A DNA stretch of 64,000 nt from Regnicoccus frigidus (GCA_025194985.1 JAOANE010000039.1:1-64000); one strand, 5' to 3'. Positions 1 through 7,457 are shown, counted from the stretch's first letter. The notes: generated by a model not told the origin, from the letters alone. Translations and numbers: made by a program.

Positions 1-391
1 TGAGGGCATCGAGAATGTCGACGCGGCCCATCTGCTCAAAACCCCAGAGCAGATTGCCGGAATAATCCAGCATGATCCGAGGGTTGCAGCCCTCTGCAAT
101 CAGCTGGGGGATGATCTCAGCGAGACGCTTGTAACAGTGGGCAAACGGTTCGGCGTTGTGGTTATCACCCTCGCCGGGGTGCTCCAGCATGTACTGAAGA
201 TGGGAGATCAGCTCTCCACCAGCCCCAGCTGGAATCGTGGGCTGGTGCATGTGCAGGGCGCAGGCAAAGCCTGAGCGGATCTGCTCCAGCTTTAAGTTGG
301 TGCGCGGCAGAAAGACCGGGCCGGCTGGCTGCACCAAAGCGAGGATCTCGGCTTCGTCGCCAGCGATCGGCGGTAGGGAACGGGTGGTCAT
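1..391 (-). CDS. Glycoside hydrolase family 57-like protein, N-terminal part (runs off the window)
   Basis: This is the first 130 codons of a protein whose remainder lies beyond base 1. The start is the ATG at 391-389. The segment ALHMHQP (residues 45-51) is the conserved early histidine motif of GH57 alpha-glucan hydrolases and branching enzymes. It is followed by a family-like stretch ending RIMLDYSGNLLWGFEQMG. Family membership is read from these motifs. Substrate specificity (amylase, branching enzyme or other) cannot be decided without the catalytic C-terminal part. The start overlaps the stop of the upstream VapC remnant as ATGA, so the gene appears to sit directly behind the decayed TA module, presumably by insertion of that module at its 5' side. 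Confidence 0.75.
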   Translation of the reverse strand, partial: MTTRSLPPIAGDEAEILALVQPAGPVFLPRTNLKLEQIRSGFACALHMHQPTIPAGAGGELISHLQYMLEHPGEGDNHNAEPFAHCYKRLAEIIPQLIAEGCNPRIMLDYSGNLLWGFEQMGRVDILDAL

Positions 392-625
392 GGCAGGAGC
401 CAGGGGGTGATCAGCTTCAGTTCGACCTCGGCAAAGTCGGCATCATCCCAGTGGCGAGCTGAGCGTTGTGGGCCAGGACGGTGGCGGCAATCACCGCATC
501 GATTTGCTGAATAACCGGGCTTTGGTGCTGCCTTCGAGGTTGCGGATCCTGAGAGGAGCCATCGACAGGCTCTCGCTTCTGCTCAAATCAAGGTTACCAA
601 CGCTTCGTGTCGAGCAGCAGGGCCT
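388..625 (-). pseudogene. VapC-type PIN toxin remnant
   Basis: Minus-strand pieces of a PIN-domain toxin are visible in different frames. Near 605-625 there is a start-like LLLDTK segment. The stretch QIDAVIAATVLAHNAQLAT (about 455-510) matches the usual second half of VapC. DDADFAEVELKLITPW then runs in another frame to a TGA at 390-388. The usual middle of about 80 residues is missing and at least two frame changes are needed, so this is a decayed copy. No intact antitoxin gene was found on its upstream side. Bases 626-784 hold nothing recognisable. Confidence 0.6.
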
Positions 626-784
626 CCCTCACGTCTCGATTCCAGGCGAATGTCCCACCGCTGCGACGAGATCGGCGCGGGCAACCGTCCGCTGAATGGG
701 TCAGATCGTTTCAATCGGATTAGGCTGCCGGGTGTTAGAGCGGCCCTTGGCAGGCCAAGCGGCGCTATTCAGAGAACTTTCCTT

Positions 785-1072
785 ATGTTTGATGACTTGA
801 TGGCTCTCCCCGTGCAGAAACTACCTCTCGCTTTGGTCACTGGGCTTCTGGTTCTGCCGCTGCTGACCCCTGGCACAGCACAGGCTCAAAAGCGGATTCC
901 CAAACTCCCGGGATATGACCAGTGTCCGCTCGGTTATGTGAATGACCTGAAGCAGCATTGCAATTCATTCATCTATTACGAGGTGACGCCCACCGCTGGA
1001 AAGCCCTGTCCATCGGGATGGATGAACATTGGGGCTGGCTATTGCAAGAAGAAAACACTCGGAATTTTCTGA
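785..1072 (+). CDS. Small secreted cysteine-containing protein, function unknown
   Basis: A 95-residue protein starting at the ATG at 785 (a second in-frame ATG at 800 is possible). Residues 6-30 form a hydrophobic signal peptide ending in an alanine-rich TAQAQ site, so the mature part of about 65 residues should be exported. The mature region has four cysteines in two CP-G pairs (CPLGY and CPSGW spacing) and a basic CKKK tail. It resembles short conserved exported proteins of picocyanobacteria, but I know of no assigned function. The longer in-frame extension back to 650 is unlikely because it would bury the signal peptide. Confidence 0.6.
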   Translation: MFDDLMALPVQKLPLALVTGLLVLPLLTPGTAQAQKRIPKLPGYDQCPLGYVNDLKQHCNSFIYYEVTPTAGKPCPSGWMNIGAGYCKKKTLGIF

Positions 1073-1095
1073 GGCGCTTGGCAAGGTGAAAACTC

Positions 1096-1248
1096 GAGCC
1101 GTTTATCTCTGGCGTGGGGGCGGATGCCGCTCTGGAGTGGGCTCTGATCAGCCAACAGCTCTCCGCTGAGCTGGGCCACAAATGGCAGGGACGTTGGTTA
1201 CTCCACGGACCAACGCGGGTCTCCGTTGAGAAGCACATGCCGGAATGA
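1096..1248 (+). other. Unassigned 51-codon reading frame, probable gene tail
   Basis: The frame opens without a start codon and reads as a well-formed C-terminal segment (…ALEWALISQQLSAEL…, ending VSVEKHMPE) before a TGA at 1246-1248. The composition is protein-like, unlike the surrounding sequence. It may be the tail of another gene cut during island rearrangement. I do not recognise the family. Confidence 0.25.
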
Positions 1249-1332
1249 TCAGGTTAGTCGACTAAACTGGTTGAACTCAAGCCAGCGGTGGTGGCCATGC
1301 GTCAGGTGAACATGCACGACGCCAAGACTCAC

Positions 1333-1480
1333 CGGTAACGGCATCACCACTGAGCGAAGCCGAGCGCGATGAGCTGCGGCGCGGGCTGTTGCTTGGCAAA
1401 TCCCGCACCAGTGCGCCCTGGAGGTGGCTCACATCATTCCAAGAAGTACTCAATGGCCGGGTGCTGCTCACACCCATAAC
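1333..1480 (+). pseudogene. HNH-HIT gene fragment (linker, HNH and start of HIT)
   Basis: A short scrap of the repeated HNH-HIT gene. It keeps the linker (ALSEAERDEL), then a stretch nearly identical in DNA to the HNH part of the copy at 5710-6194, then jumps to the GGCCGGGTGCTGCT segment that begins the HIT domain elsewhere (compare 9147 and 10590). At least two internal deletions have occurred and no frame spans it. It lies convergent to vapC, the same arrangement as the larger copies. Confidence 0.6.
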
Positions 1481-1869
1481 CGGACATCCACGTGCTGAGA
1501 AGCCGCCTGAAAGTCTTGATCCGTTGTGAGCAGCGTCAGGTCGTAGCGCTGGCAAAGCTGGATGAGCAGGGCATCAATCGTGCCGATCTGGACACCCCGG
1601 CGGCGGCAGGAATTGCGGATGCCGGCGGCGGCGATGTGATCCTGCTTATCGGGCTGAAGAAAGGCGAGCACGGAGAGGCGCTCCACGAGCTCGTCACGGT
1701 TTTTGGGGCCGGCAAAACCCTGCAGCACTTCCTGGAGCACCAATCCGGTGGTGAAGACCTGGTCGGCACCCTGGAGCGCGGCCCGGAGTGCACCCACCTC
1801 AGGCACGCCCTGCTGGCCATCACGGCGAAAAGCCAGCGACCACACCGACGTGTCGACCAGCAAACTCAC
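1468..1869 (-). CDS. vapC: Type II toxin VapC (PIN-domain ribonuclease)
   Basis: A 133-residue PIN-domain RNase of normal length. The first acidic residue is in LLVDTSVWS, a conserved glutamate lies in LVLQEVLQG (about residue 47), and further acidic residues are in GTIDALLIQL and LLTTDQDF, giving the four-acid metal site. It starts at a GTG at 1869 that overlaps the vapB stop as GTGA, so the two genes are translationally coupled. VapC toxins cleave tRNA or rRNA when freed from VapB; the target here cannot be told. It appears intact. Its 3' end meets a plus-strand HNH-HIT fragment. Confidence 0.88.
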   Translation of the reverse strand: MSLLVDTSVWSLAFRRDGQQGVPEVGALRAALQGADQVFTTGLVLQEVLQGFAGPKNRDELVERLSVLAFLQPDKQDHIAAAGIRNSCRRRGVQIGTIDALLIQLCQRYDLTLLTTDQDFQAASQHVDVRLWV

Positions 1870-2069
1870 AGCTGGCGATCACGTTCGGCCTTGTAGTCGT
1901 AGCCGGGATCCCACTCGAGCTTGCCGAAGAGCTCCGCCACCTGGCGCTGTTCCCGGCGCGCGATGAACTCCTGCAGGGCGCGGGTGACGGCGGCTTTCTT
2001 GGTGGGCTCACCGCTCACACGGAAGGCGTGATCGAGCAGGGCCTGATCGAGAGCGAGATTCGTGGCCAT
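1866..2069 (-). CDS. vapB: Type II antitoxin VapB
   Basis: A 67-residue antitoxin whose N-terminal half (MATNLALDQALLDHAF…TKKAAVTRALQEFIARREQ) is a ribbon-helix-helix-type DNA-binding and dimerisation part. The C-terminal tail (WDPGYDYKAERDRQ) would wrap the toxin. The ATG at 2069 is preceded by GAGG about seven bases upstream; another in-frame ATG is at 2081. It should repress its own promoter together with VapC. The start region faces the HNH-HIT fragment at 2137 in a divergent arrangement. Confidence 0.85.
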   Translation of the reverse strand: MATNLALDQALLDHAFRVSGEPTKKAAVTRALQEFIARREQRQVAELFGKLEWDPGYDYKAERDRQL

Positions 2070-2136
2070 GTGTGACCTCATGGTGAGGTGTCTACACAAT
2101 AGTTCCTCCGGCCTGGTGGAGGGGGCATGCAAAGGC

Positions 2137-2403
2137 ATGGCGCCTGGTAGGGGCTTCTCCCCCACCTACGAACGCCTGGGCGACTACTTGGCGGGGCGGA
2201 TGCGCATGAGCCCCATCGACCAGCCGCTGATGCTCATGGAACTGCTCGGCCGCCGCAGCCCAGCCCCCGCCCAGGACATCGCCCGGCGGATCCTGGGGGA
2301 AGACGTGACCCAGATCGACACCTACGTGCAGCGGGTGCTCACCGGCAACGGCATCACCGCCTACGGGAACGACGCCTACAGCCTGATCGGCGGCCTGCCT
2401 GGG
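2137..2403 (+). pseudogene. HNH-HIT gene copy A: N-terminal module only
   Basis: This copy keeps only the N-terminal module: SPTYERL, a basic/Met-rich RMSPIDQPLMLMELLGRRSP helix pair, PAQDIARRILGEDVTQID and the LTGNGITAYGNDAYSLIGG segment. It is the only copy in the window with the QID-to-VLT joint (TYVQR) undamaged, so it shows the ancestral frame across that point. The gene is cut immediately after LIGG, two bases before the 3' end of the convergent parE gene. HNH and HIT domains are absent. The function of the N-terminal module is unknown. Confidence 0.75.
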
Positions 2404-2404
2404 C

Positions 2405-2722
2405 TCACGGGTTGGGCCGATCGGTCTGTAGCCGTGAGCGAATCAAGAGCGGATCGCGGCGACAGTCGAGGATGGCGTAGATGTCGATTCTTTCCTCCTC
2501 CACCAAGTAGTAGAGCGCGAATGGGAATCTTCTGATTAGCAGCCGATGGAAGCCGTCGACCTTCGAATGGATGCCAGCGTACAGAGACAAAAACCGGACA
2601 TCGGCTTCAATGGCGTCAAGAAAACGGTCGCCAAGGCCGACGAGTTGGCGCTCATAAAATATCCAGCCATTGCGGAGATCATCCCTGGCGGCGTCAAGAA
2701 GTCTGATGTCCACGGAGCTCAA
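2405..2722 (-). CDS. RelE/ParE-family toxin
   Basis: A 105-residue RelE/ParE-fold protein. It has the family order of an N-terminal helix pair (LLDAARDDLRNGWIFYERQ), the LGDRFLDAIEADVRFL helix, then the beta-sheet with the RRFPFALYYLVEEERIDIYAIL core and an RRDP turn. Such toxins inhibit either translation or gyrase; which applies here cannot be told. The TTG at 2722 overlaps the upstream antitoxin end by 29 bases; a GTG at 2713 is an alternative. It appears complete. Confidence 0.85.
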   Translation of the reverse strand: MSSVDIRLLDAARDDLRNGWIFYERQLVGLGDRFLDAIEADVRFLSLYAGIHSKVDGFHRLLIRRFPFALYYLVEEERIDIYAILDCRRDPLLIRSRLQTDRPNP

Positions 2723-2927
2723 ATCTCAGCTCAGCGATGGCAGCATTCCAGGGCTGAAAACGGTCAGGATCCTGCCGTACCTGCTCACGGCGTCGCTCTA
2801 ATTCATCGCGATGCCAGGAGGGGGAATCGACCTGATCGGGCGTAGCGGAGAGATCTGCCCAGAGGAGTTCCATCGCCTCGAGCTTCTCTTCCAGACTCAT
2901 CTTAGCTAGAGAGAAATGTGCCGCCAT
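2694..2927 (-). CDS. Addiction-module antitoxin (TIGR02574 type)
   Basis: A short protein (77 residues from the ATG at 2927, or 68 from the ATG at 2900). It carries the addiction-module signature: an MSLEEKLEAMELLWADL helix, then SPSWHRDELERRREQV, then a tail around a tryptophan (FQPWNAAIAELR). In this family the antitoxin precedes a RelE/ParE toxin, exactly as here. The 29-base overlap suggests coupling. Neither start has a strong Shine-Dalgarno sequence. It should bind and neutralise the downstream toxin and autorepress. Confidence 0.8.
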   Translation of the reverse strand: MAAHFSLAKMSLEEKLEAMELLWADLSATPDQVDSPSWHRDELERRREQVRQDPDRFQPWNAAIAELRFELRGHQTS

Positions 2928-3034
2928 CAGCCGAGGCCTCCGAGGGAGCAATCTCACCACTGTAGAGCTGATGCAAATGCAACCACGACAACGATCCAGA
3001 CCACACGTTCAGAGGTTTGCTGTTCAACTCACCA

Positions 3035-3290
3035 GTGCCACCCCCTGTCCCCTCCCCCACCTACGAACGCCTGCGCGACGACGTGACGCGGCCGATGCGC
3101 ATGAGCCACATCGATCAACCGCTCATGCTGATGGAGCTGCTCAGCCGCCGCAGCCCAGCCCCAGCCCAGGACATCGCCCGGCGGATCCTGGGGGAAGACG
3201 TGACCCAGATCGACTACTCACCGTCAATGGCGTGACCAGCTACGCCAACGACCACTACCGCCTGTTGGGTGGCGACGAACTGAGCGACGC
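3035..3290 (+). pseudogene. HNH-HIT gene copy B: N-terminal module, frame-broken
   Basis: This is the same N-terminal module as copy A (SPTYERLRDDVTR…IDQPLMLMELLSRRSP…ILGEDVTQID). After QID about 14 bases are missing, so the following LTVNGVTSYANDHYRLLGG lies in another frame. The remainder after LLGG is a few linker-like residues (DELS) and the copy then ends against the 3' end of higA. The same QID lesion is seen in the copies at 5710, 7340 and 8872. Confidence 0.7.
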
Positions 3291-3307
3291 CGAGCCGACA
3301 GCGCTGC

Positions 3308-3622
3308 TCACGCCATTGGCTGGATTGGCTCGATCGCCGGCAGCACACTTTCCAGAGCCTGCTTGGCCAGCTTCAGATCATGGCTCCCTTGCATCCGCAG
3401 CCAGAAGCCCTCGCTCAGACCAAAGAACCGGCAAAGGCGCAGATCGGTGTCGGCAGTGATCGCCCGCCGCCCTTTCACGATGGCGTTGATGCGGCTCTCG
3501 GGCACATCGATCGCCTGCGCCAACCGGTACTGGCTGATCCCCAATGGCCGCAAGAACTCCTCCAGCAGCACCTCGCCGGGGTGAACGAGCATCGCGTCAG
3601 TGATAGTCAACGATTTCGACAT
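3308..3622 (-). CDS. higA: HigA-type antitoxin (XRE-family HTH)
   Basis: A 104-residue protein from the ATG at 3622. It opens with the HigA signature VHPGEVLLEEFLRPLGISQ, followed by the helix-turn-helix YRLAQAIDVPESRINAIVKGRR and the RFFGLSEGFWLRMQ tail helix. It is the DNA-binding antitoxin of a HigBA pair, encoded after its toxin as is usual for this family, with a 26-base overlap. A longer upstream frame exists but runs through the toxin gene and was not used. It is complete. Confidence 0.88.
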   Translation of the reverse strand: MSKSLTITDAMLVHPGEVLLEEFLRPLGISQYRLAQAIDVPESRINAIVKGRRAITADTDLRLCRFFGLSEGFWLRMQGSHDLKLAKQALESVLPAIEPIQPMA

Positions 3623-3890
3623 CCTCTGGCCCGGCTTCCGTCCAGTGAAAGCAGAGCCGGAACTGGTCGTTGATGCGGATGCTGTGCTGGCCATGGCGGT
3701 CTCCCCGGAGCGGCTCCAGGCGGTTGCCTGGTGGAATCTGCAGATCGTTGAGGCCTGCGGCGGCATCAAGAATGGCGAGCTTGCGCAAGGAGAGCTTGCG
3801 GAAGGCCACGCGAGCGATGCTCCCAAAGCGCCGCACCGGCTTTCCCGAAAACAAGGCCTGGGTGTCTCGGCAACGAAACGACCTGATCAC
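3597..3890 (-). CDS. higB: HigB-type toxin (RelE-fold mRNA interferase)
   Basis: A 97-residue toxin with the family features: MIRSFRCRDTQALFSG at the N terminus, ARKL-like middle (RKLAILDAAAGLNDLQIPPGNRLEPL), then GQHSIRINDQFRLCFHW and the DVEIVDYH C-terminal strand. The conserved RINDQFRLCF segment carries the catalytic-type arginine and the WR/CF core of HigB ribosome-dependent mRNases. It lies upstream of higA, giving toxin-first order. It is apparently intact. Bases 3891-4144 upstream hold nothing I recognise. Confidence 0.87.
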   Translation of the reverse strand: MIRSFRCRDTQALFSGKPVRRFGSIARVAFRKLSLRKLAILDAAAGLNDLQIPPGNRLEPLRGDRHGQHSIRINDQFRLCFHWTEAGPEDVEIVDYH

Positions 3891-4144
3891 ACCGCTACCT
3901 TACCACCGCCAGGCGTAGGCACGTCAAGCGGTGGTACAGGGCGACGGCGATCACGAGCTGACATGGCGGCCTGGCTTGCCTGTGTTCTTCCCCTTACAAG
4001 TGCCACCCCCGTCACACCCCAGCGAGGATGCGCCCATGCCACTGAACGCATGAAGCGAATGGGCGAGACACGCCGATCAGTGGCTATCGAGCGTCAGCGG
4101 ACAGGATCCCCACGAAAAAGAAGCGCGGCCCCAAAGGCCAGCCC

Positions 4145-4353
4145 TCATAGGTCCAGGCTGCCGGTCAGCTCTTCGATCGAGCAGCCCAGCTGAGCGGCCA
4201 CGTCCTTGAGGATCTGGCGCAGGGTGCCGACCTTCACGGGCTTGTGGGCGGGAATTGTGAGGTGTGGCTGCCTGTCTGTCGGGTCACCGCGTAGCCATGG
4301 CGTTGCAGGCGCTCAGCCAAGAGCTGGCCGTTGACGTCCCGCGGAATCCTCAC
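4145..4353 (-). pseudogene. hicA: hicA toxin, broken copy
   Basis: A HicA mRNA interferase with an internal deletion. It begins at a GTG at 4353 overlapping the hicB stop (GTGA), reads RIPRDVNGQLLAERLQRHGY and RQTGSH, and then drops frame. The rest, LTIPAHKPVKVGTLRQIL…ELTGSLDL, lies in a second frame to the TGA at 4145. About ten to thirteen codons between the catalytic GSH and LTIPAH, plus frame, are missing relative to normal HicA. The toxin is therefore expected to be inactive while its antitoxin is open. Confidence 0.75.
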
Positions 4354-4556
4354 AGGGCCAGCAGTTCCTGCCTCACGTGATGAAGACGGATCAGGGGTGG
4401 CGCCTCGCCGGGATCGAAATGGCAGACAACGGCATCGCGGATCTCCCGGTGGAGCTCCTCGAGGGTGCCTGCCTCGGTGTGGATCGCTGCACCGGCAGCA
4501 CTGGCCCGGAAGGAGCCATCCTCCGCTTCCTCCACCACGAAAAGGATTTCCTGCAT
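4350..4556 (-). CDS. hicB: HicB-type antitoxin
   Basis: A 68-residue protein from the ATG at 4556. It has the partially degraded RNase-H-like HicB fold: MQEILFVVEEAEDGSFRA, then AIHTEAGTLEELHREIRDAVVCHF and a short C-terminal tail PPLIRLHHVRQELLAL without an added DNA-binding domain. It precedes the broken hicA with a four-base overlap. Its upstream region carries one copy of the repeated leader at 4623-4740. Confidence 0.8.
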   Translation of the reverse strand: MQEILFVVEEAEDGSFRASAAGAAIHTEAGTLEELHREIRDAVVCHFDPGEAPPLIRLHHVRQELLAL

Positions 4557-4622
4557 GGCCGCCTCCAGTGTCACCACTCTTGCAGTGGAGGAAGGGATCC
4601 TGCTGCTGACTGGGCAGACGGC

Positions 4623-4740
4623 CTGGGGCGGCACAGTCACACTCGGAGCCGGATTGGCTGCAGCCGCCACGCGCCCAATCCAGAAGGGATCCCAGCAGGG
4701 GCGATGACCTGACGGGCCGCCCAAAGCCAACCCTGGCCCT
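4623..4740. repeat. Island leader repeat, copy 1
   Basis: About 118 bases closely similar to segments at 5570-5700 and 7193-7320. The shared core includes TTGGCTGCAGCCGCCACGCG, a GGGATCCC/GGATCCCAGCAGG block and CCTGACGGGCCGCCCAAA. Here it lies between hicB and the downstream end of the MNT-HEPN operon. Copies 2 and 3 lie between a TA operon (minus) and an HNH-HIT copy (plus), consistent with a duplicated divergent promoter region. It contains no gene. Confidence 0.7.
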
Positions 4741-4819
4741 CTGCTGCGTTCCGCGAGCAGCGCGGCGAGGATGTGGTCTGCCGGGCAGAAGTCTTCGGCT
4801 GCGCGCATGGCTTCCGCCG

Positions 4820-5176
4820 TCACAGCTCAGCCTCAGCCACCTGGTCCAACTGTGCGGCAAGGGCTGGCAGGCTCTCGGAAACAATCTGCCAGATGGTGTC
4901 GTCTTCCAGGCCAAAGTAGGCATGGGCCAGAACATCACGGAGACCAGCAATTCGCCGCCAAGGAACCTGCAAATGGCGCTCCCGGATCTCCGCAGGGATC
5001 TGCTTAGCCGCTTCGCCCAGCACCTCCAGATTCCTCAGCACGGCATCAAGCGTCAGCTCATCATCGAGAAACTGTTGCTTGGTGAGGCCACTGCTGTAGC
5101 GGAGCACCTTGGTGCAGCACTTCCGAATGTCCTGAAGAAACAAGGTCCAGTCGCGACCCTGGTGCTGCTCAGGCAA
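4820..5176 (-). CDS. HEPN-domain toxin (DUF86, HepT-like)
   Basis: A 118-residue DUF86/HepT-like protein. It begins LPEQHQGRDWTLFLQDIRKC and has the all-helical HEPN core with LRNLEVLGEAAKQIPAEI, then the catalytic RX4-6H motif in GLRDVLAHAYFGL (R…H). The likely start is a TTG at 5176, inside the end of the MNT gene (eight-base overlap). HepT proteins are RNases or targets of MntA-mediated AMPylation. The partner MNT lies immediately upstream and the pair looks intact. Confidence 0.82.
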   Translation of the reverse strand: MPEQHQGRDWTLFLQDIRKCCTKVLRYSSGLTKQQFLDDELTLDAVLRNLEVLGEAAKQIPAEIRERHLQVPWRRIAGLRDVLAHAYFGLEDDTIWQIVSESLPALAAQLDQVAEAEL

Positions 5177-5486
5177 GCGGAAGGGCCTCCTGCTCAATGC
5201 GTTGGCGTAATTCCGGGCGAAGTCCGCGCCGGGTGACCAGATCCACCCGAGCGTTGAGCAGATCTTCCAGGGCCAGCTTGAGATCCATGTACTGCTCAAA
5301 GCTGGGGCTGCCTGGGAAATCCACAAGCAGGTCCACATCGCTCTGGTTCGCTGCCGTGCCGTGGAGCACAGAGCCAAACACCCGCAGATCCCGACCACCG
5401 TGGGCAGCGATGAGCGCCTGCAGCTTGGGCGCCAACTGCGACAGCTGCTGGAGCGTTGGGGGTTGGCTGGCGGTCATGATGCCCAT
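5169..5486 (-). CDS. MNT-type nucleotidyltransferase antitoxin (MntA-like)
   Basis: A 105-residue minimal nucleotidyltransferase. The catalytic signature is VFGSVLHGTAANQSDVDLLV (GSx…GxxxxxSDxDL) with a further acidic residue near ARVDLV. The ATG at 5486 has GAGGGG about nine bases upstream; an ATG at 5477 is an alternative. In MntA-HepT pairs this enzyme neutralises the HEPN RNase by adding AMP to it. It lies first in the operon, as is usual. A leader repeat (5545-5709) occupies the upstream region. Confidence 0.84.
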   Translation of the reverse strand: MGIMTASQPPTLQQLSQLAPKLQALIAAHGGRDLRVFGSVLHGTAANQSDVDLLVDFPGSPSFEQYMDLKLALEDLLNARVDLVTRRGLRPELRQRIEQEALPLA

Positions 5487-5544
5487 TCTGCTGCCCCTCG
5501 CCAGTACCGCCCCGATCCCGGGCCGCGCGGCTCCAGGGCCCGCA

Positions 5545-5709
5545 GCACGTTTTGCCATGGCCTTCCCATCGGTTTTGGGTATGGAGGGGACTGGGTTGGC
5601 TGCAGCCGCCACGCGCCCGCGCCAGAAGGGATCCCGGCAGGGGCTCCGGCCTGACGGGCCGCCCAAAACCAGACCTGGCCCAAGCGCCCGGCAGCCGCCA
5701 GCACCGCTC
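5545..5709. repeat. Island leader repeat, copy 2 (between MNT-HEPN and HNH-HIT copy C)
   Basis: This is the longest match to copy 3 (7158-7339), and the similarity runs right up to the ATG of the HNH-HIT copies (5710 and 7340). It lies between the divergent starts of the MNT-HEPN operon and HNH-HIT copy C. Copy 1 (4623-4740) shares the central 118 bases. Confidence 0.72.
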
Positions 5710-6194
5710 CATGCCCCCTCCCACCTCCCCCACCTACGAACGCCTGCGCGACGACGTGACGCGGCGGATGCGCATGAGCCCCATCGATCAACCGCTGATG
5801 CTCATGGAACTGCTGGGCCGCCGCAGCCCCGCCCCAGCCGAGGACATCGCCCGGCGGATCCTGGGCGAAGACGTGACCCAGATCGACGACTCACCGTCAA
5901 CGGCGTGACCAGCTACGCCAACGACCACTACCGCCTGTTGGGCGGCGTAGCCGAAGGCTTCTGCGTAGCAGTAGAGCTGAGCGTTGCCGAGCGCGATGAG
6001 CTGCTGCAGCTCTGCCGCCAGCGCCTCAACACTTTCCGCGCCCGTGGCCGCTGCGAATGCTGCGGCGCGGGCTGTTGCTCAGCAAATCCCTCACCAGCGG
6101 GCCCTGGAGGTGGACCACATCGTGCCCAGGACGATGAGCGGCTCCGACGACCTCAGCACAACCTGCAGGCCAGCGACACCCTGCGCCGCTCAGA
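5710..6194 (+). pseudogene. HNH-HIT gene copy C: N-terminal module plus HNH domain, frame-broken
   Basis: From the ATG at 5710 it reads MPPPTSPTYERLRDD…ILGEDVTQID, loses frame at the shared QID lesion, resumes with LTVNGVTSYANDHYRLLGG, then a 25-base inserted repeat, then ELSVAERDELLQLCRQRL and RCECCGA. A second frame change is followed by the HNH core QQIPHQRALEVDHIVPRT and SGSDDLS. The zinc pair CxxC and the EVDHIVP histidine mark an HNH endonuclease. The distal CxxC and the HIT domain are gone. It ends at the 3' end of the convergent tacT gene. Confidence 0.75.
5948..5972 (+). repeat. 25-base small dispersed repeat, copy 1
   Basis: The sequence begins TAGCCGAAGGCTTCTGCGTA and ends GCAGT. 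Near-identical copies lie at 7433-7457 and 7601-7625. Here it sits between the LLGG and VELS codons of HNH-HIT copy C, where copies B and E have no insert. Confidence 0.65.
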
Positions 6195-6695
6195 TCAGAA
6201 CGGCAAGGTGGCCGCCACATCCGAGAGACGGATCAGCAGGGTGTCGGGGTCGATGGGTGAGGGATCAAAACCCATGTGGAGATAGAAGCTGCGGGCTTCC
6301 GTGGACGCTGCATGAACCACGATGCCGCGCACGCCGATCTGTGTGCTGGCCTGCAGCACCCGCTCAAACGCATCGGCGAGCAGTGCGCGAGCGATGCCTC
6401 GTCCCTGGACACTGCGGCAGACCGCCAACCGCGCCAACACCACCACTGGAATGGGATCGGGCATGTTGCGCCTGAAACGCCCAGGGGCTGAGGCCACGGC
6501 CACCGAGCCGGAGGCCAGGGCTACATAGGCCTTGACGATGTCGTCGCCATTGCAGACCACGAAGCTGCGCGTCGCACCGCCCTTCTGGTTGGTCAGTGCA
6601 CGCTGCTGAAGCCAGTGGTCAAGGCTGGAATCGCCACAGTCAAAGCCGACAGTGCTGTGATGCTGCGCCAGCGGCTGCGGCGCCTGCAGATCCAT
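6195..6695 (-). CDS. GNAT-family toxin (TacT-like tRNA acetyltransferase)
   Basis: A 166-residue GNAT acetyltransferase of the TacT/AtaT type. It opens with a HHSTVGFDCGDSSLDHWLQQ segment and RALTNQKGGATRSFVV, and has the acetyl-CoA motif A at CRSVQGRGIARALLADA (QGRGIAR). The family C-terminal part is STEARSFYLHMGFDP. TacT toxins acetylate the aminoacyl group of charged tRNAs. The one-base junction with tacA and the order antitoxin-toxin are typical. It is intact. Confidence 0.87.
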   Translation of the reverse strand: MDLQAPQPLAQHHSTVGFDCGDSSLDHWLQQRALTNQKGGATRSFVVCNGDDIVKAYVALASGSVAVASAPGRFRRNMPDPIPVVVLARLAVCRSVQGRGIARALLADAFERVLQASTQIGVRGIVVHAASTEARSFYLHMGFDPSPIDPDTLLIRLSDVAATLPF

Positions 6696-6967
6696 CAGCG
6701 CTGCCAGGGCTTCGGTGCCGTCATGGTGCGTTGTAGACGATCCGATGGGGTGGGCGGAGCGTCGAGCTGGCGAAGAAACAAGTCGAACTGTTCAGGCGAA
6801 ATGGCCTGCCAGGCCTGCTGCACCAGCAGCTCACGGGCGGCATTGCGGGCCGCCTGCAGAACGAAGTCGGTTCGGGTGAGGCCAGAAGTACGGACCGCGC
6901 GATCGATCAGCGCCTGATCGTCGGGCGTGACCCGCAAGTTCCAGCTGAGTCGAGGAGTGGCAGCCAC
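6695..6967 (-). CDS. DUF1778 antitoxin (TacA-like)
   Basis: A 90-residue ribbon-helix-helix antitoxin. The segment WNLRVTPDDQALIDRAV and SGLTRTDFVLQAARNAAREL is the DUF1778 DNA-binding half, and the tail LFLRQLDAPPTPSDRLQR is the usual toxin-binding end. It directly precedes the GNAT toxin and should neutralise it and repress the operon. It looks complete. Confidence 0.87.
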   Translation of the reverse strand: MAATPRLSWNLRVTPDDQALIDRAVRTSGLTRTDFVLQAARNAARELLVQQAWQAISPEQFDLFLRQLDAPPTPSDRLQRTMTAPKPWQR

Positions 6968-7157
6968 GGATCAACAGCAGGCGTTAAGCAACCCTAGCCC
7001 TTTCAGGTAGACGTTGTCTATCCACATGATCATGGTGCAGGCCGACAGGGGCATCACGCTGGGACTCCGTCGTGGTGGACGTGATGGCAGCGCGAGTGGG
7101 CAAGGGTTGGAGCGGATGCTCTTGTCCGTTCCCCCGCTGGATGAGGCCCAAGTGTTG

Positions 7158-7339
7158 CCGTGGCCTGCCCATTGGTTCTGTAGATGAAGGGGACTGGGGC
7201 GGCATAACCACACCCGGAGCCTGGTTGGCTGCAGCCGCCACGCGCCCATGACAGAGAGGATCCCAGCAGGAGCGCCAGCCTGACGGGCCGCCCAAAGCCG
7301 GACCTGGCCGGAGCCCCCGGCCACCGCCACCATCGCTCC
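7158..7339. repeat. Island leader repeat, copy 3 (upstream of HNH-HIT copy D)
   Basis: This matches copy 2 up to the ATG at 7340. It includes the shared TTGGCTGCAGCCGCCACGCG core and the CCTGACGGGCCGCCCAAA block. It lies between the divergent tacA (start 6967) and HNH-HIT copy D. The stretch 6968-7157 between tacA and the repeat has no recognised gene. Confidence 0.72.
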
Positions 7340-7432
7340 ATGCCCCCTGCCCCCTCCCCCACCTACGAACGCCTGCGCGACGACGTGACGCGGCGGATGC
7401 GCATGAGCCCCATCGACCAACCGCTCATGCTC

Positions 7433-7457
7433 TAGCCGAAGGCTTCCGCGCAGCGGT
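7433..7457 (+). repeat. 25-base small dispersed repeat, copy 2
   Basis: This is inserted inside the LMLMELLGRR coding segment of copy D; copies A, B and C lack it at this point. It begins TAGCCGAAGGCTTCCGCGCA and ends GCGGT. It replaces the ATG codon and introduces an in-frame stop, showing that the element moved after the copies diverged. Confidence 0.65.
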
